Source of the DNA: Muribaculaceae bacterium
GTDB taxonomy: Bacteria; Pseudomonadota; Alphaproteobacteria; Rs-D84
Length of the DNA: 7,695 bases
Direction: 5' to 3'
NCBI GenBank assembly: GCA_023665245.1
Contig: JAMPEH010000100.1
Coordinates: forward strand, 1 to 7,695
A model generated the notes under the pieces. That model saw only the letters and a program-made list of their open reading frames with translations. It ran no database searches and was not told where the DNA came from. Positions 1 through 6,229 of this stretch are shown here, piece by piece. Both the position numbers and the translations under genes were made by a program. Numbering within the stretch: the stretch's first letter is position 1; every line of letters begins with the position of its first letter.

Positions 1-73
1 CCCGTGCCTGCGGGCATAAATCGTGCCATCCCCGCCATGACGCGGGGCATGTATGCGTGAAGGAGGACAATTT
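1..73 (+). other. leader upstream of the first gene, with small GC hairpins
   Basis: No gene is visible here. Two short inverted repeats are present: CCCG (1-4) with CGGG (11-14), and CCCCGC (30-35) with GCGGGG (42-47) around a six-base loop. The second could fold as a stem in mRNA, but no T run follows, so it is not a typical intrinsic terminator. AGGAGG at 61-66 is the ribosome binding site of the next gene. I see no convincing -35/-10 pair. The leader may simply be the end of an intergenic region whose upstream part lies outside the window. Confidence 0.4.
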
Positions 74-895
74 ATGGGCGATTTCGACAAATATGACAAC
101 TACCTGAAAAACAGGCAGTGCCTGGAGCAGGTGATCGGGCGGATCATGTCCGAGATGAGCGGCCACGGCGCCGCAATCACGGACCTGGTGCGGGAGGGCG
201 GCCGGACCAGCCATTCCAAGGCCGAGAGCCTGGCCTGCCGCATCATGGACGCCTACGAGGAGCTCTGCGACGCAAAGCCGGGCCACAGCCTGCGCGCCGC
301 CTGCGAGGAGTACCTGTACCTGGCGATCCGCGCGCACGACTGGAACGCCATCCTGGAAGACGGCATGCGGCCGCGCCGGAAGCCCCACGCGGCAACGTTC
401 CAGCACCTGATCGACGGCGCCCGCGCGGTCTCTGCCGCCGCCCGGTCCGGACAATATGGCGCCGCGCTGCCTGGCCTGGCCACCGGGGGCCTGGAACCGG
501 AAAACGGGCGCCAAAAGCCCGCGCAGGACCTGCAGTCCGCCATGCGGCAGCTTGCCCATGAGCGGGACCAGAAGATCCAGCAGGCGCAGGACGAGTACGA
601 CGCGGCCGTAAAAGCGCTGCGCGAAAAATACACGGCCGACAATTTCGAGGCCCCTGACGAATACGCCAGGTCCCGCGACTCGCTCCTCTCGATCCTGGGC
701 CAGGAGCCTGACATCGCCATGGCCCTCGGCGACATCATCGAGCAGGCCGCCGACGCGTTCCTGTTCATCACCGGGAAAGCGCCCGCCTGCGACACGGACA
801 TGACCCTGGACGTGTACAGCCGCATCTATGACAGCGCCCTTGCCCAGGCAAAGCGCTACGAAGAGCAGGCGATCCGGGACGCGAAGAAAGGATGA
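74..895 (+). CDS. hypothetical helical protein, 273 residues
   Basis: I do not recognise this protein. The start at 74 is chosen over the in-frame ATG at 53 because AGGAGG (61-66) lies seven bases upstream of it. The protein looks almost wholly alpha-helical and soluble, with no signal peptide or membrane segment. An N-terminal helical block (about residues 1-125) is followed by a Gly/Ala/Pro-rich linker (about 126-150), then a charged Gln/Glu/Lys-rich probable coiled coil (about 150-187), then another helical block. Residues 79-93 contain the pattern YL-x2-A-x-R-x2-DW, which also occurs in the tail of the Nudix protein at 3397. Its TGA stop lies 8 bases before the likely start of the next gene, so the two are probably cotranscribed. 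A structural or DNA-binding accessory role is possible, but nothing in the sequence decides it. Confidence 0.85.
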   Translation: MGDFDKYDNYLKNRQCLEQVIGRIMSEMSGHGAAITDLVREGGRTSHSKAESLACRIMDAYEELCDAKPGHSLRAACEEYLYLAIRAHDWNAILEDGMRPRRKPHAATFQHLIDGARAVSAAARSGQYGAALPGLATGGLEPENGRQKPAQDLQSAMRQLAHERDQKIQQAQDEYDAAVKALREKYTADNFEAPDEYARSRDSLLSILGQEPDIAMALGDIIEQAADAFLFITGKAPACDTDMTLDVYSRIYDSALAQAKRYEEQAIRDAKKG

Positions 896-903
896 CAGAC
901 ATC

Positions 904-1305
904 ATGCAGGACACGAAGACCAGCCAGGAGCCCGGCGCCCCCGTGCTGAAATACGACAGCCTGAGGTCCCGGTTCGGCGCGTGCGCCTACGACATCCCGG
1001 GCGTCGGCGCCTTCACCATGAAATACAGCGGCGACTACGCACGGGACTTCGAGAACCGGGAGCTGGACAGCAGCCTCCTCACCGTGTCGCTCCAGCCGGA
1101 GCACTGGATCCACAGCAACGTCACGGCACTTTATTTCAGGGCCATGGCCGTCCCCAACGACAGCCATAAGCCCTTCGCGGACTGGGAGCTGTCCGACTTC
1201 ATCGCGGGCATACGGGAGCTCGCGGACGCCATGCCTGGCATGAACGACCTGATCGACCGGCACTTCCCGCCGGACCGCCGGAAAGGGGGCCGCGCCGATG
1301 CCTGA
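904..1305 (+). CDS. hypothetical protein, 133 residues
   Basis: This is an orphan protein with no motif I can name. An ATG at 892 overlaps the stop of the previous gene (ATGA), but the Shine-Dalgarno-like AAAGGA (887-892) would then overlap the start codon. The ATG at 904 gives an 11-base spacer, matching other starts in this window, so 904 is preferred (137 residues if 892 is used). The N-terminus is polar. The middle (from about residue 14 to 85) looks like mixed beta structure with a Gly/Tyr-rich stretch (ACAYDIPGVGAFTMKYSG). The C-terminal part contains a predicted helix (WELSDFIAGIRELADAM), ending in a basic tail that includes DRRKGGR. It appears soluble. Its 3' end overlaps the next gene by eight bases, indicating translational coupling. 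Confidence 0.75.
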   Translation: MQDTKTSQEPGAPVLKYDSLRSRFGACAYDIPGVGAFTMKYSGDYARDFENRELDSSLLTVSLQPEHWIHSNVTALYFRAMAVPNDSHKPFADWELSDFIAGIRELADAMPGMNDLIDRHFPPDRRKGGRADA

Positions 1306-1666
1306 CGCCCGCGACATCAGAACGCTCCGCGCCGAAATGGCCCGGCTGGAAACAGAGCTGGCCCAGGCCGTGCAGGACATCGCCGGCCGGATCTCCCAGG
1401 ACGCCGGGAACACGAAACTACCCGGCGTCACGCCCCTGGGCCCGCGCATGAACCTGGTGCGATCATCGGAGCTGGCCAAGGGCCACTGGACGCCGGAATA
1501 CTACGACGCCCCGGGCCAGGCCGAATATATCAGGTCCCAGCTGTCCAAGGCAGGAACGCTGTCAGAGCTGACCAGGACGCTGGAACGGCTCACAGGCCGG
1601 GAACGCGACAAGTTCCACCCCGAGATCCTGAAGCTGCTGGACAGCGCCCTGTCCGAGATAAAATAG
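1298..1666 (+). CDS. hypothetical protein with N-terminal coiled coil, 122 residues
   Basis: I do not recognise this protein. The start at 1298 is supported by a purine-rich site (GGAAAGGGGG, 1280-1289) eight bases upstream, and it overlaps the end of the preceding gene. Residues about 5-35 form an amphipathic, probably coiled-coil helix. A Pro/Gly-rich loop follows, with an aromatic HWTPEYYDAPGQAEYI segment in the middle. The C-terminus (about 79-122) looks like two charged helices. No signal peptide or membrane segment is seen. The small size and coil suggest a protein-protein contact role, but that is only inference. It ends in TAG, unlike the TGA used by the other complete genes here. Confidence 0.75.
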   Translation: MPDARDIRTLRAEMARLETELAQAVQDIAGRISQDAGNTKLPGVTPLGPRMNLVRSSELAKGHWTPEYYDAPGQAEYIRSQLSKAGTLSELTRTLERLTGRERDKFHPEILKLLDSALSEIK

Positions 1667-1680
1667 GCGCCGCCGGCGCC
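1666..1680 (+). other. GC-rich hairpin at the end of a gene
   Basis: GGCGCC (1666-1671), loop GCC, then GGCGCC (1675-1680) forms a perfect six-base-pair stem starting on the last base of the TAG stop codon. No T run follows, so an intrinsic terminator is unlikely. The next gene's ribosome binding site begins a few bases downstream. It could stabilise or partially insulate the mRNA between the two genes. Confidence 0.4.
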
Positions 1681-1701
1681 GCAAACCAAAGGAGGTGCCC
1701 A

Positions 1702-1908
1702 ATGCGCCAAGACCCGAACTGCACGCCGCTCATGGGCGCAGTTTTCACGAACCTGGCGATCCTCGCCGTGTGGTACCTGGCAGAATACGCCCAGTTCGGC
1801 GAGCTGCAGACCTACCGGCGCTGCGACAGCCTGGTATTTATCCTATATTTCCTGCTGACCTGGGCGCTGTTCCGGGCCTGCGGCAGGAACCGAGAGGAGG
1901 ATGGGTGA
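1702..1908 (+). CDS. small two-span membrane protein, 68 residues
   Basis: This is a short hydrophobic protein with no family I can name. AAAGGAGGT (1688-1696) is a near-perfect ribosome binding site five bases before the ATG, which supports expression. Two membrane segments are visible: about residues 10-29 (LMGAVFTNLAILAVWYLAEY) and about 43-59 (SLVFILYFLLTWALFRA). They are joined by a short polar loop containing Glu, Arg-Arg and Cys. The C-terminus (GRNREEDG) is charged. The positive residues in the loop (RR at 39-40) and near the second span's end leave topology uncertain. Its last eight bases overlap a discarded upstream start of the next gene. Small membrane proteins of this size are common in phage accessory regions, where some inhibit lysis or superinfection, but nothing here shows such a role. 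Confidence 0.75.
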   Translation: MRQDPNCTPLMGAVFTNLAILAVWYLAEYAQFGELQTYRRCDSLVFILYFLLTWALFRACGRNREEDG

Positions 1909-1912
1909 TCAA

Positions 1913-2485
1913 ATGCCGAGCGTGCACAAGAAAAGCCAGTACGAGCCTGTCTTCGGAGGTCTCAGCCCGAAGTCCCAGGCCTGGCCCATGCTCTACCAGA
2001 TGAAGATCAAATTTATTGCCGATATCGACATCCTGCCGAAAGGCCTTGGCCTGCCGGACTTCGGGCTGCCTGAGCTGGACGGCCTTCGCCTGACGGCCGG
2101 CGGCGCCGCCGAGCTCACGCTGGAGCAGACCGTGAGCTTCGTCCCGGACCGGGAGACGCTCATGAAATACGCCCGCGTTTTAGAAGACGGCTACAACAAA
2201 AACGCCAACGGCGAATACCGGATCCAGAACACCCGGTTTTTGCGATACGACGAGTTCTGGGCCCAGCCCATGCCCATGCCGGCCCAGGAGCCCTTCGGGA
2301 TCAGCATCTCCTGGGACGGGAATTATTTAACATTGGACGACGGGACGGACCAGATCTCCCAGGCGCCGTACAAGCCGGAAGAAGCCGCCCAGGCCGCCAT
2401 GGACGCATTGTCAGAGCAGATGGCCCTTGCCAACACGGACCCGCTGGGACAGGCCCGGCACAGGCTGGGGCAGAAAAGCAGGTGA
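1913..2485 (+). CDS. hypothetical protein, 190 residues
   Basis: I do not recognise this protein. An in-frame ATG at 1901 directly abuts the ribosome binding site GAGGAGG (1894-1900) and leaves no spacer. The ATG at 1913 gives a 12-base spacer and is preferred. Residues about 31-75 look beta-rich with Gly/Pro/Leu turns (DILPKGLGLPDFGLPELDGL). Residues about 79-95 are helical. A Met/Pro-rich hinge (AQPMPMPAQEP, 117-127) precedes a beta-type segment (FGISISWDGNYLTLDDG) and a helical end (about 154-175). There is no signal peptide or membrane segment. The shape suggests a small beta domain with flanking helices. It ends at 2485, a few bases before the likely start of the next gene. Confidence 0.8.
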   Translation: MPSVHKKSQYEPVFGGLSPKSQAWPMLYQMKIKFIADIDILPKGLGLPDFGLPELDGLRLTAGGAAELTLEQTVSFVPDRETLMKYARVLEDGYNKNANGEYRIQNTRFLRYDEFWAQPMPMPAQEPFGISISWDGNYLTLDDGTDQISQAPYKPEEAAQAAMDALSEQMALANTDPLGQARHRLGQKSR

Positions 2486-2490
2486 CCGGC

Positions 2491-2829
2491 ATGGCAAAGA
2501 CTGAGAGACAGAAAATCCGCGACATCCGGGAGAAATACGCCCGCGAGTTCGCCCAGAAGCTCAAAGACAAGGACGCCGTCATCCAGCGTTACAGGGACGA
2601 GAACAAAACCCTGCAGGACGAGAACAACAAGCTCAGGGCCGGGATCCAAGACCTGAGCGGCCAGATCGCAGGCATGCGGGCCGATATGGAAAAGCTGGCC
2701 GCGCTCAAGGGCATTCCGCCGGAAGACCTGGAAAAATTCAGGGCCAGCCTGGCACAGCAGGAAAAAACCGGCGCCGCCCTGGCGGAACTCGTAGGGCTCG
2801 CCCATACGTTCCGCGGGGCTTACATCTGA
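2491..2829 (+). CDS. coiled-coil protein, 112 residues
   Basis: A GTG at 2482 overlaps the preceding stop, but AGGTGA (2480-2485) sits five bases before the ATG at 2491, so that is the better start. The protein is nearly all helix. Residues about 5-72 are strongly charged with a heptad-like spacing of Leu/Ile/Met, typical of a parallel dimeric coiled coil. The stretch YRDENKTLQDENNKLRAGIQ (34-53) resembles a leucine-zipper segment. The N-terminal part is rich in Arg/Lys (ERQKIRDIREKYAREF), which would permit nucleic-acid contact but does not prove it. After a Pro hinge (GIPPEDL, 74-80) there is a short hydrophobic C-terminal helix. Scaffold, tail-assembly chaperone or DNA-binding roles are all possible. 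I cannot choose between them. Confidence 0.8.
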   Translation: MAKTERQKIRDIREKYAREFAQKLKDKDAVIQRYRDENKTLQDENNKLRAGIQDLSGQIAGMRADMEKLAALKGIPPEDLEKFRASLAQQEKTGAALAELVGLAHTFRGAYI

Positions 2830-2857
2830 AACTGAGAAAAAGAGAGGGGAACATGCC

Positions 2858-3109
2858 ATGAAAGAGAACCAGCGCTACCAGGTCATTGCATATGACAAGG
2901 ACAACGACACCGAGATATTCCTGGCCGGGCACCCGGACTACGAGTCGGCATACAGCGACGCCACGCTCATGTGGAAGCCCCTCGCAAAAGACGAGCACAT
3001 CCGGAACCTGCACGGCCGGCTGGACACCAACGGCCGCGGCGAGCCCTTCGACTGGCTGGTCATCAAATCCCCCGACGGCGGCGAGACTGTCATCGGGTTC
3101 TATGACTGA
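2858..3109 (+). CDS. small hypothetical protein, 83 residues
   Basis: This is an orphan. GAGGGGAA (2844-2851) provides a ribosome binding site six bases before the ATG. The composition is acidic and aromatic. It begins with a probable beta strand (RYQVIAYDKDND, then TEIFLAGHPDYESAYSDATLMW), and the Gly/Asp-rich C-terminal end (WLVIKSPDGGETVIGFYD) looks like two strands with a turn. This resembles a small alpha/beta single-domain fold, but no catalytic motif is seen and there is no signal peptide or membrane segment. It ends 30 bases before the next gene. Confidence 0.75.
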   Translation: MKENQRYQVIAYDKDNDTEIFLAGHPDYESAYSDATLMWKPLAKDEHIRNLHGRLDTNGRGEPFDWLVIKSPDGGETVIGFYD

Positions 3110-3139
3110 GCCGCAAAACAGAAAGAGGGCGCCAGAAAA

Positions 3140-3400
3140 ATGGAGATCCTGAAACTCATCCTGAACATTGCGCTGCCGCTGCTGGCCGTCATCATCGCCG
3201 CCGCATCTGCCGGAAGGCCGACTCCCGGGGATGACGCCTTCGAGCAGGCATGCATCGACGCGGGCTGGGAGCCATACAGGCCCGACAAGCAGAACATGGG
3301 CGAAAAATTGTACAGCCTCCCGCCGGCAGGCGCCGGGACGGCAATGCCCGCCCGGGAGTCACAGCCGGAAAAACATGAGATCGGAGATATGACGACATGA
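3140..3400 (+). CDS. small protein with N-terminal membrane segment, 86 residues
   Basis: Residues about 4-24 (LKLILNIALPLLAVIIAAASA) form one strongly hydrophobic helix. It may be a membrane anchor or an uncleaved or cleaved signal peptide; an Ala-x-Ala pattern lies near its end. The remaining 60 residues are polar, with an Asp/Glu-rich part and a Pro-rich part (LPPAGAGTAMPA), which could be an extended linker. AGAGGG (3124-3129) upstream is a plausible ribosome binding site. The last four bases (ATGA) overlap the start of the Nudix gene, so the two are translationally coupled. It is not a recognised family. Confidence 0.7.
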   Translation: MEILKLILNIALPLLAVIIAAASAGRPTPGDDAFEQACIDAGWEPYRPDKQNMGEKLYSLPPAGAGTAMPARESQPEKHEIGDMTT

Positions 3401-4047
3401 AAGAATACACCATATGCTTCCTGTTCACCGCGGATTTAAGCAGCATCCTGTTCGTCCGGAAGGCACGGACGGAATTCAAAGGCATGCTCAACGGAGTGGG
3501 CGGCGAGATCGAAGAGAACGAGACGCCTTACGAGTGCGCCCTGCGCGAGATCTCAGAAGAGGCAGGGCTCGGGCCCAACATGCTGCTTGACCTGAAATAC
3601 GGCCGGAAGCTCATGCCCCTGGGCCGGCTGGAGCCGCTGCACGACTGCAAGTACGGGTCCGAGACAAACTGCGTGCTGCACTATTTCGCAGGCATCGTGG
3701 ACCACAGGGCAATGACAGCGATCTGCCCTTCCGAAGAGCCCGTGGAATGGCGGGCGTCATCCGAGGCAGCCAGTTCCGGCACGGACACGGAGATCTTCGC
3801 CGGTAACGGCGACGTAGCCTATTTCACGGCCGCCGCCATGAAGCTGCTCCGGCCCTACGCGCAGGCCGCGCCCCAGAAGCCTGAGGCAGGCAGCCTGGAA
3901 CAGATGCTGGACCTGCACAAACGCTACCTGGACAGCGCCGCGCGCCGGGAGGACTGGCTGGGCGTGTCCGACGAAGCCAGCCAAATTGCGCGCCTGGCCT
4001 ACGCCATCTGCTGGCGGAACCATAACGCGCATAAAACCGAAGCGTGA
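3397..4047 (+). CDS. Nudix hydrolase with C-terminal helical extension
   Basis: Nudix hydrolases cleave nucleoside diphosphates linked to another group, with Mg2+ or Mn2+. The Nudix box is perfect at residues 36-58: G-x5-E-x7-RE-(I)-x-EE-x-G-(L), read as GEIEENE, then RE at 50-51, EE at 54-55 and G57. The first strand and loop (FLFTADLSSILFVRKARTEF, about 8-27) and MLNGVGGEIE (30-39) resemble the MutT-like NTP pyrophosphohydrolases often found in phages, so a nucleotide-sanitising role is likely; the exact substrate cannot be read. The CoA-pyrophosphatase signature is not evident. The Nudix fold ends near residue 155. After a Pro/Ala linker (about 157-165) an extra helical tail (166-216) follows, including the YL-x2-A-x-R-x2-DW pattern (177-187) also seen in the protein at 74. 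The start overlaps the previous stop (ATGA). Confidence 0.93.
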   Translation: MKEYTICFLFTADLSSILFVRKARTEFKGMLNGVGGEIEENETPYECALREISEEAGLGPNMLLDLKYGRKLMPLGRLEPLHDCKYGSETNCVLHYFAGIVDHRAMTAICPSEEPVEWRASSEAASSGTDTEIFAGNGDVAYFTAAAMKLLRPYAQAAPQKPEAGSLEQMLDLHKRYLDSAARREDWLGVSDEASQIARLAYAICWRNHNAHKTEA

Positions 4048-4144
4048 GCCCCCACCCGGGTTACACGGCCGCCAAAAATTTCACAGACCCGGGACGCCAT
4101 GTAACCCGCACGCGCATGCCCCGTGAAAGGAGGCCTGGAAAGAC
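4048..4144 (+). promoter_or_regulatory. intergenic region before the 684-residue gene
   Basis: This is the largest gap between genes and so the most likely place for an internal promoter or operator. It contains the inverted repeat at 4058-4107 and two CCCGGG hexamers (4055-4060 and 4088-4093). AAAGGAGG (4126-4133) is the ribosome binding site of the next gene, with an 11-base spacer. I cannot identify a convincing -35/-10 pair. Confidence 0.35.
4058..4107. repeat. 12-base inverted repeat in a 97-base gap
   Basis: GGGTTACACGGC (4058-4069) and GCCATGTAACCC (4096-4107) are reverse complements at 11 of 12 positions. The arms are separated by 26 bases and lie between the Nudix gene and the 684-residue gene. 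This is the largest gap between genes in the window. The sequence has no T run, so a terminator is unlikely. A dimeric repressor operator or an mRNA structure before the next gene are possible. I found no second copy. Confidence 0.55.
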
Positions 4145-6199
4145 ATGCACATCGAAAAACTGAAAGACCCCGGCAACGGGCTGGACTCATATGAAATCCC
4201 GGAAGGCTATGACCCCGGCAGTGAGCTCACCCGCGCGTCGGACCTGCTATACGAGCTCCTGGACGCGTCGTTCCGGTGCTCCCGGGACGCCCTTGAGACC
4301 GAGATCAACGGCCACCACGAGAACGTCCAGGGCATCTACTGGAAATGCAAGGACCTCCTGGACCAGATCTTCCAGCATGGCGACAAGGCCGGGTTCCTGG
4401 CCATGTCCGCCATCGAACAAAGCTGGAACTGGGCCAGGCCCTTGCTGCTATTGCGCGTCGAGGACCTGCTGGACAACAACGGGCTCATGTATGTCCAGAA
4501 AGCCCGCGAGCTGGAGGCCATCCTCGCGGACAACCCGTACAAGAAGATCTGGAATGAAAAGTCTGAGCTGTACGTCTCGATCCTGGAGCGCATCGGCTTC
4601 TCGCCCAACGACGCCGACTTCTCGGACCTGACCAGGATCATGGACCCGCTGCTGGACGCCCTGTCCTTCTACCAGGCGCGGGACGGCGGGCCGATCCATG
4701 CCTGCCGCGTCAGGTCCGGGAAACCTGCCAAAAATAAAAACCCCGGCATCGCCAGGGCCATGTGCATGTTCCGGTCCGAGAAAGAGATCGCCGACGCCAT
4801 GGCCGGGTCCGGCCTGGACAGCATGATCATGTTCGCGGGGCTGGAGAAGACCCACGCCCAGGTGAAAGACCACTTCCACGAATGGTACTACGGGTACGCC
4901 GACGAGCGGCAGCGCAATTACATGCGCAACGACCATTTAACAGAAGAAGAATACCTGAGCCTGGGCTGCGACTACACCCGCGCCGTATACCTCGGCGTGA
5001 AGGACGGCGGGAACATCTGGCTCGTGCACATGCCCTGGAAGGGCGACATGTACAGCCGCGTGGGGCAGGAAGGGTCGGAATATTACTACGGGAAGCGGGC
5101 CAGCTACGCCCCGTACCAGATCTTCTACAAGGCCCTGGCCAAGGCCCCGGAAGGCACCAGCATGCTGGCAGTCAAGAAAGACAGCTACATGCTCAACGAG
5201 CTGCTGGACCCCCTGTCCATGGCCTGGTTCCCCGCCTTCATGGACGAGACCGTGCGGCATTTCTTCAAAGCCCCGGACGTCATCCCAGTGGACATCCTGC
5301 TCCCGGAAGAGGCCGCGGCCCATGCCCCGGGCGCAAAGCCAGGGTGCTACAGCATCGTGCCCGTGTACTCCGGCGTCCCGGCCGTCTGCACCTGGGACTA
5401 CGAGATCCCTGAGCCCAATGCGATTTTCAAAGAGCCGTTCATGCTGGAGCTTATAAAACATTTCGGCATTTCAGCCAAAGACCTGGCAGACGTCCCGGTC
5501 CTGCCGGTCAAAACCGGGACCGAGGCCAGCTTCCGGGAACATGCGGACGAGCATGTGCGGAAAGCCTACGTCAGGATCACGGCCGGGAAGATCGCGGACC
5601 TGCTGGAAACCCGCTGGGGAGCCAGGTCCTGGATGCTGGAAAAGATAAATGCCCGCGCCGGGGATTTGATAAAAGACGCCGGGAACGGCGACTGCATGCC
5701 GTTCATGGCTGTCAGGGTCGACGGCACGCCGGTATTAAACCCGGACGGCACGCCGAAGATGTCCGCGTCCAGCCGCTACCCGTACACGGAAAAGCCCGCC
5801 GTCCAGAAGACCGAGATGGCTGACGCCGATGACGAGTCCCGCCGGCCGAATTTAATCGGCAAACGAGTCTACTGGGCGTCGGACCGGACAGCCGGCAAGC
5901 CGCCCGTGGTCTGGCGCATGAGGCCAAAAACGCCGGAGGACTACGCCTGCATGGCCGGCTGCGAAGTGCAAAGCCTGCCGGAAATACTGAGGCTGTCAGG
6001 CCTGATCCGGGAATTTGACGAAGCATACAAAAGCATGCTGCCCCAGTGCCTGTCCAACGAGTACATCACGAAAGGCTACGGCTATGAGAAGGGCAAGTCC
6101 GCCATCATCACATGCCTGTGCCCCGTGAACATCTGCATGGATAAGAAAACCCACCGGTCATTCCCGTATTTCAGGCAGGAAAAGAAGAAAAGGCGCTGA
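4145..6199 (+). CDS. large hypothetical protein, 684 residues
   Basis: This is the largest complete gene here, and I do not recognise its family. AAAGGAGG (4126-4133) precedes the ATG by 11 bases. Residues 25-180 look mostly helical, with hydrophobic helices (AMSAIEQSWNWARPLLLLRV, 86-105). Residues about 200-380 form an unusually aromatic region (EWYYGY at 246-251, GSEYYYG at 310-316, HFF at 372-374) that also contains HMPWKGDMYSR (295-305). Residues about 395-430 look beta-rich. The region about 525-560 is probably a loop, with a DGTP...DGTP duplication (526-529 and 534-537). Near the end there are clustered cysteines (C602, C606, C657, C659, C664), which could bind metal, and a highly basic tail (QEKKKRR). 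No signal peptide or membrane span is seen. Nuclease, polymerase-associated and structural roles are all undetermined. Confidence 0.9.
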   Translation: MHIEKLKDPGNGLDSYEIPEGYDPGSELTRASDLLYELLDASFRCSRDALETEINGHHENVQGIYWKCKDLLDQIFQHGDKAGFLAMSAIEQSWNWARPLLLLRVEDLLDNNGLMYVQKARELEAILADNPYKKIWNEKSELYVSILERIGFSPNDADFSDLTRIMDPLLDALSFYQARDGGPIHACRVRSGKPAKNKNPGIARAMCMFRSEKEIADAMAGSGLDSMIMFAGLEKTHAQVKDHFHEWYYGYADERQRNYMRNDHLTEEEYLSLGCDYTRAVYLGVKDGGNIWLVHMPWKGDMYSRVGQEGSEYYYGKRASYAPYQIFYKALAKAPEGTSMLAVKKDSYMLNELLDPLSMAWFPAFMDETVRHFFKAPDVIPVDILLPEEAAAHAPGAKPGCYSIVPVYSGVPAVCTWDYEIPEPNAIFKEPFMLELIKHFGISAKDLADVPVLPVKTGTEASFREHADEHVRKAYVRITAGKIADLLETRWGARSWMLEKINARAGDLIKDAGNGDCMPFMAVRVDGTPVLNPDGTPKMSASSRYPYTEKPAVQKTEMADADDESRRPNLIGKRVYWASDRTAGKPPVVWRMRPKTPEDYACMAGCEVQSLPEILRLSGLIREFDEAYKSMLPQCLSNEYITKGYGYEKGKSAIITCLCPVNICMDKKTHRSFPYFRQEKKKRR

Positions 6200-6208
6200 A
6201 CAGGCGCC
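6192..6208 (+). other. short hairpin across a stop codon
   Basis: GGCGC (6192-6196) and GCGCC (6204-6208) pair around a seven-base loop that contains the TGA stop (6197-6199) of the 684-residue gene. The ribosome binding site of the next gene follows at 6216-6221. No T run follows. This may be chance in GC-rich DNA, but a similar hairpin abuts the stop at 1666-1680. Confidence 0.25.
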
Positions 6209-6229
6209 GGAAAACAGGAGGAACGCGAA

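Noticed and set aside
30..47. Intrinsic terminator at the window start
   Set aside because: There is a GC stem but no following T run.
253..825. Long reverse-strand open frame opposite the first gene
   Set aside because: It lies inside a better-supported + strand gene, its protein is rich in Ser/Ala/Arg without motifs, and long antisense frames are expected in GC-rich coding DNA.
892..903. Start at the ATG overlapping the previous stop (ATGA)
   Set aside because: The AAAGGA site would overlap the start codon; the in-frame ATG at 904 has an 11-base spacer.
3397..4047. Nudix protein as a CoA pyrophosphatase linked to the downstream CoaB-like gene
   Set aside because: The tempting link to coenzyme A was dropped because the extra CoA-Nudix signature upstream of the Nudix box is not evident; the protein looks more like MutT-type NTP pyrophosphohydrolases.
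4448..4936. Reverse-strand open frame opposite the 684-residue gene
   Set aside because: It has no ribosome binding site of note, a low-complexity Val/Gly/Arg-rich product, and complete overlap with a strong + strand gene. The same applies to 4937-5461 and the other minus-strand frames.
4762..5412. Alternative + strand frame inside the 684-residue gene
   Set aside because: The product is an Arg/Pro/Gly-rich out-of-frame translation, typical of a shadow frame. The same holds for 118-561, 828-1169, 1695-2003 and 7207-7620.
5720..5755. Short tandem repeat encoding DGTP twice
   Set aside because: Two copies of GACGGCACGCCG, 24 bases apart, within a coding sequence are too few to call a repeat array; they are mentioned only under the 684-residue gene.
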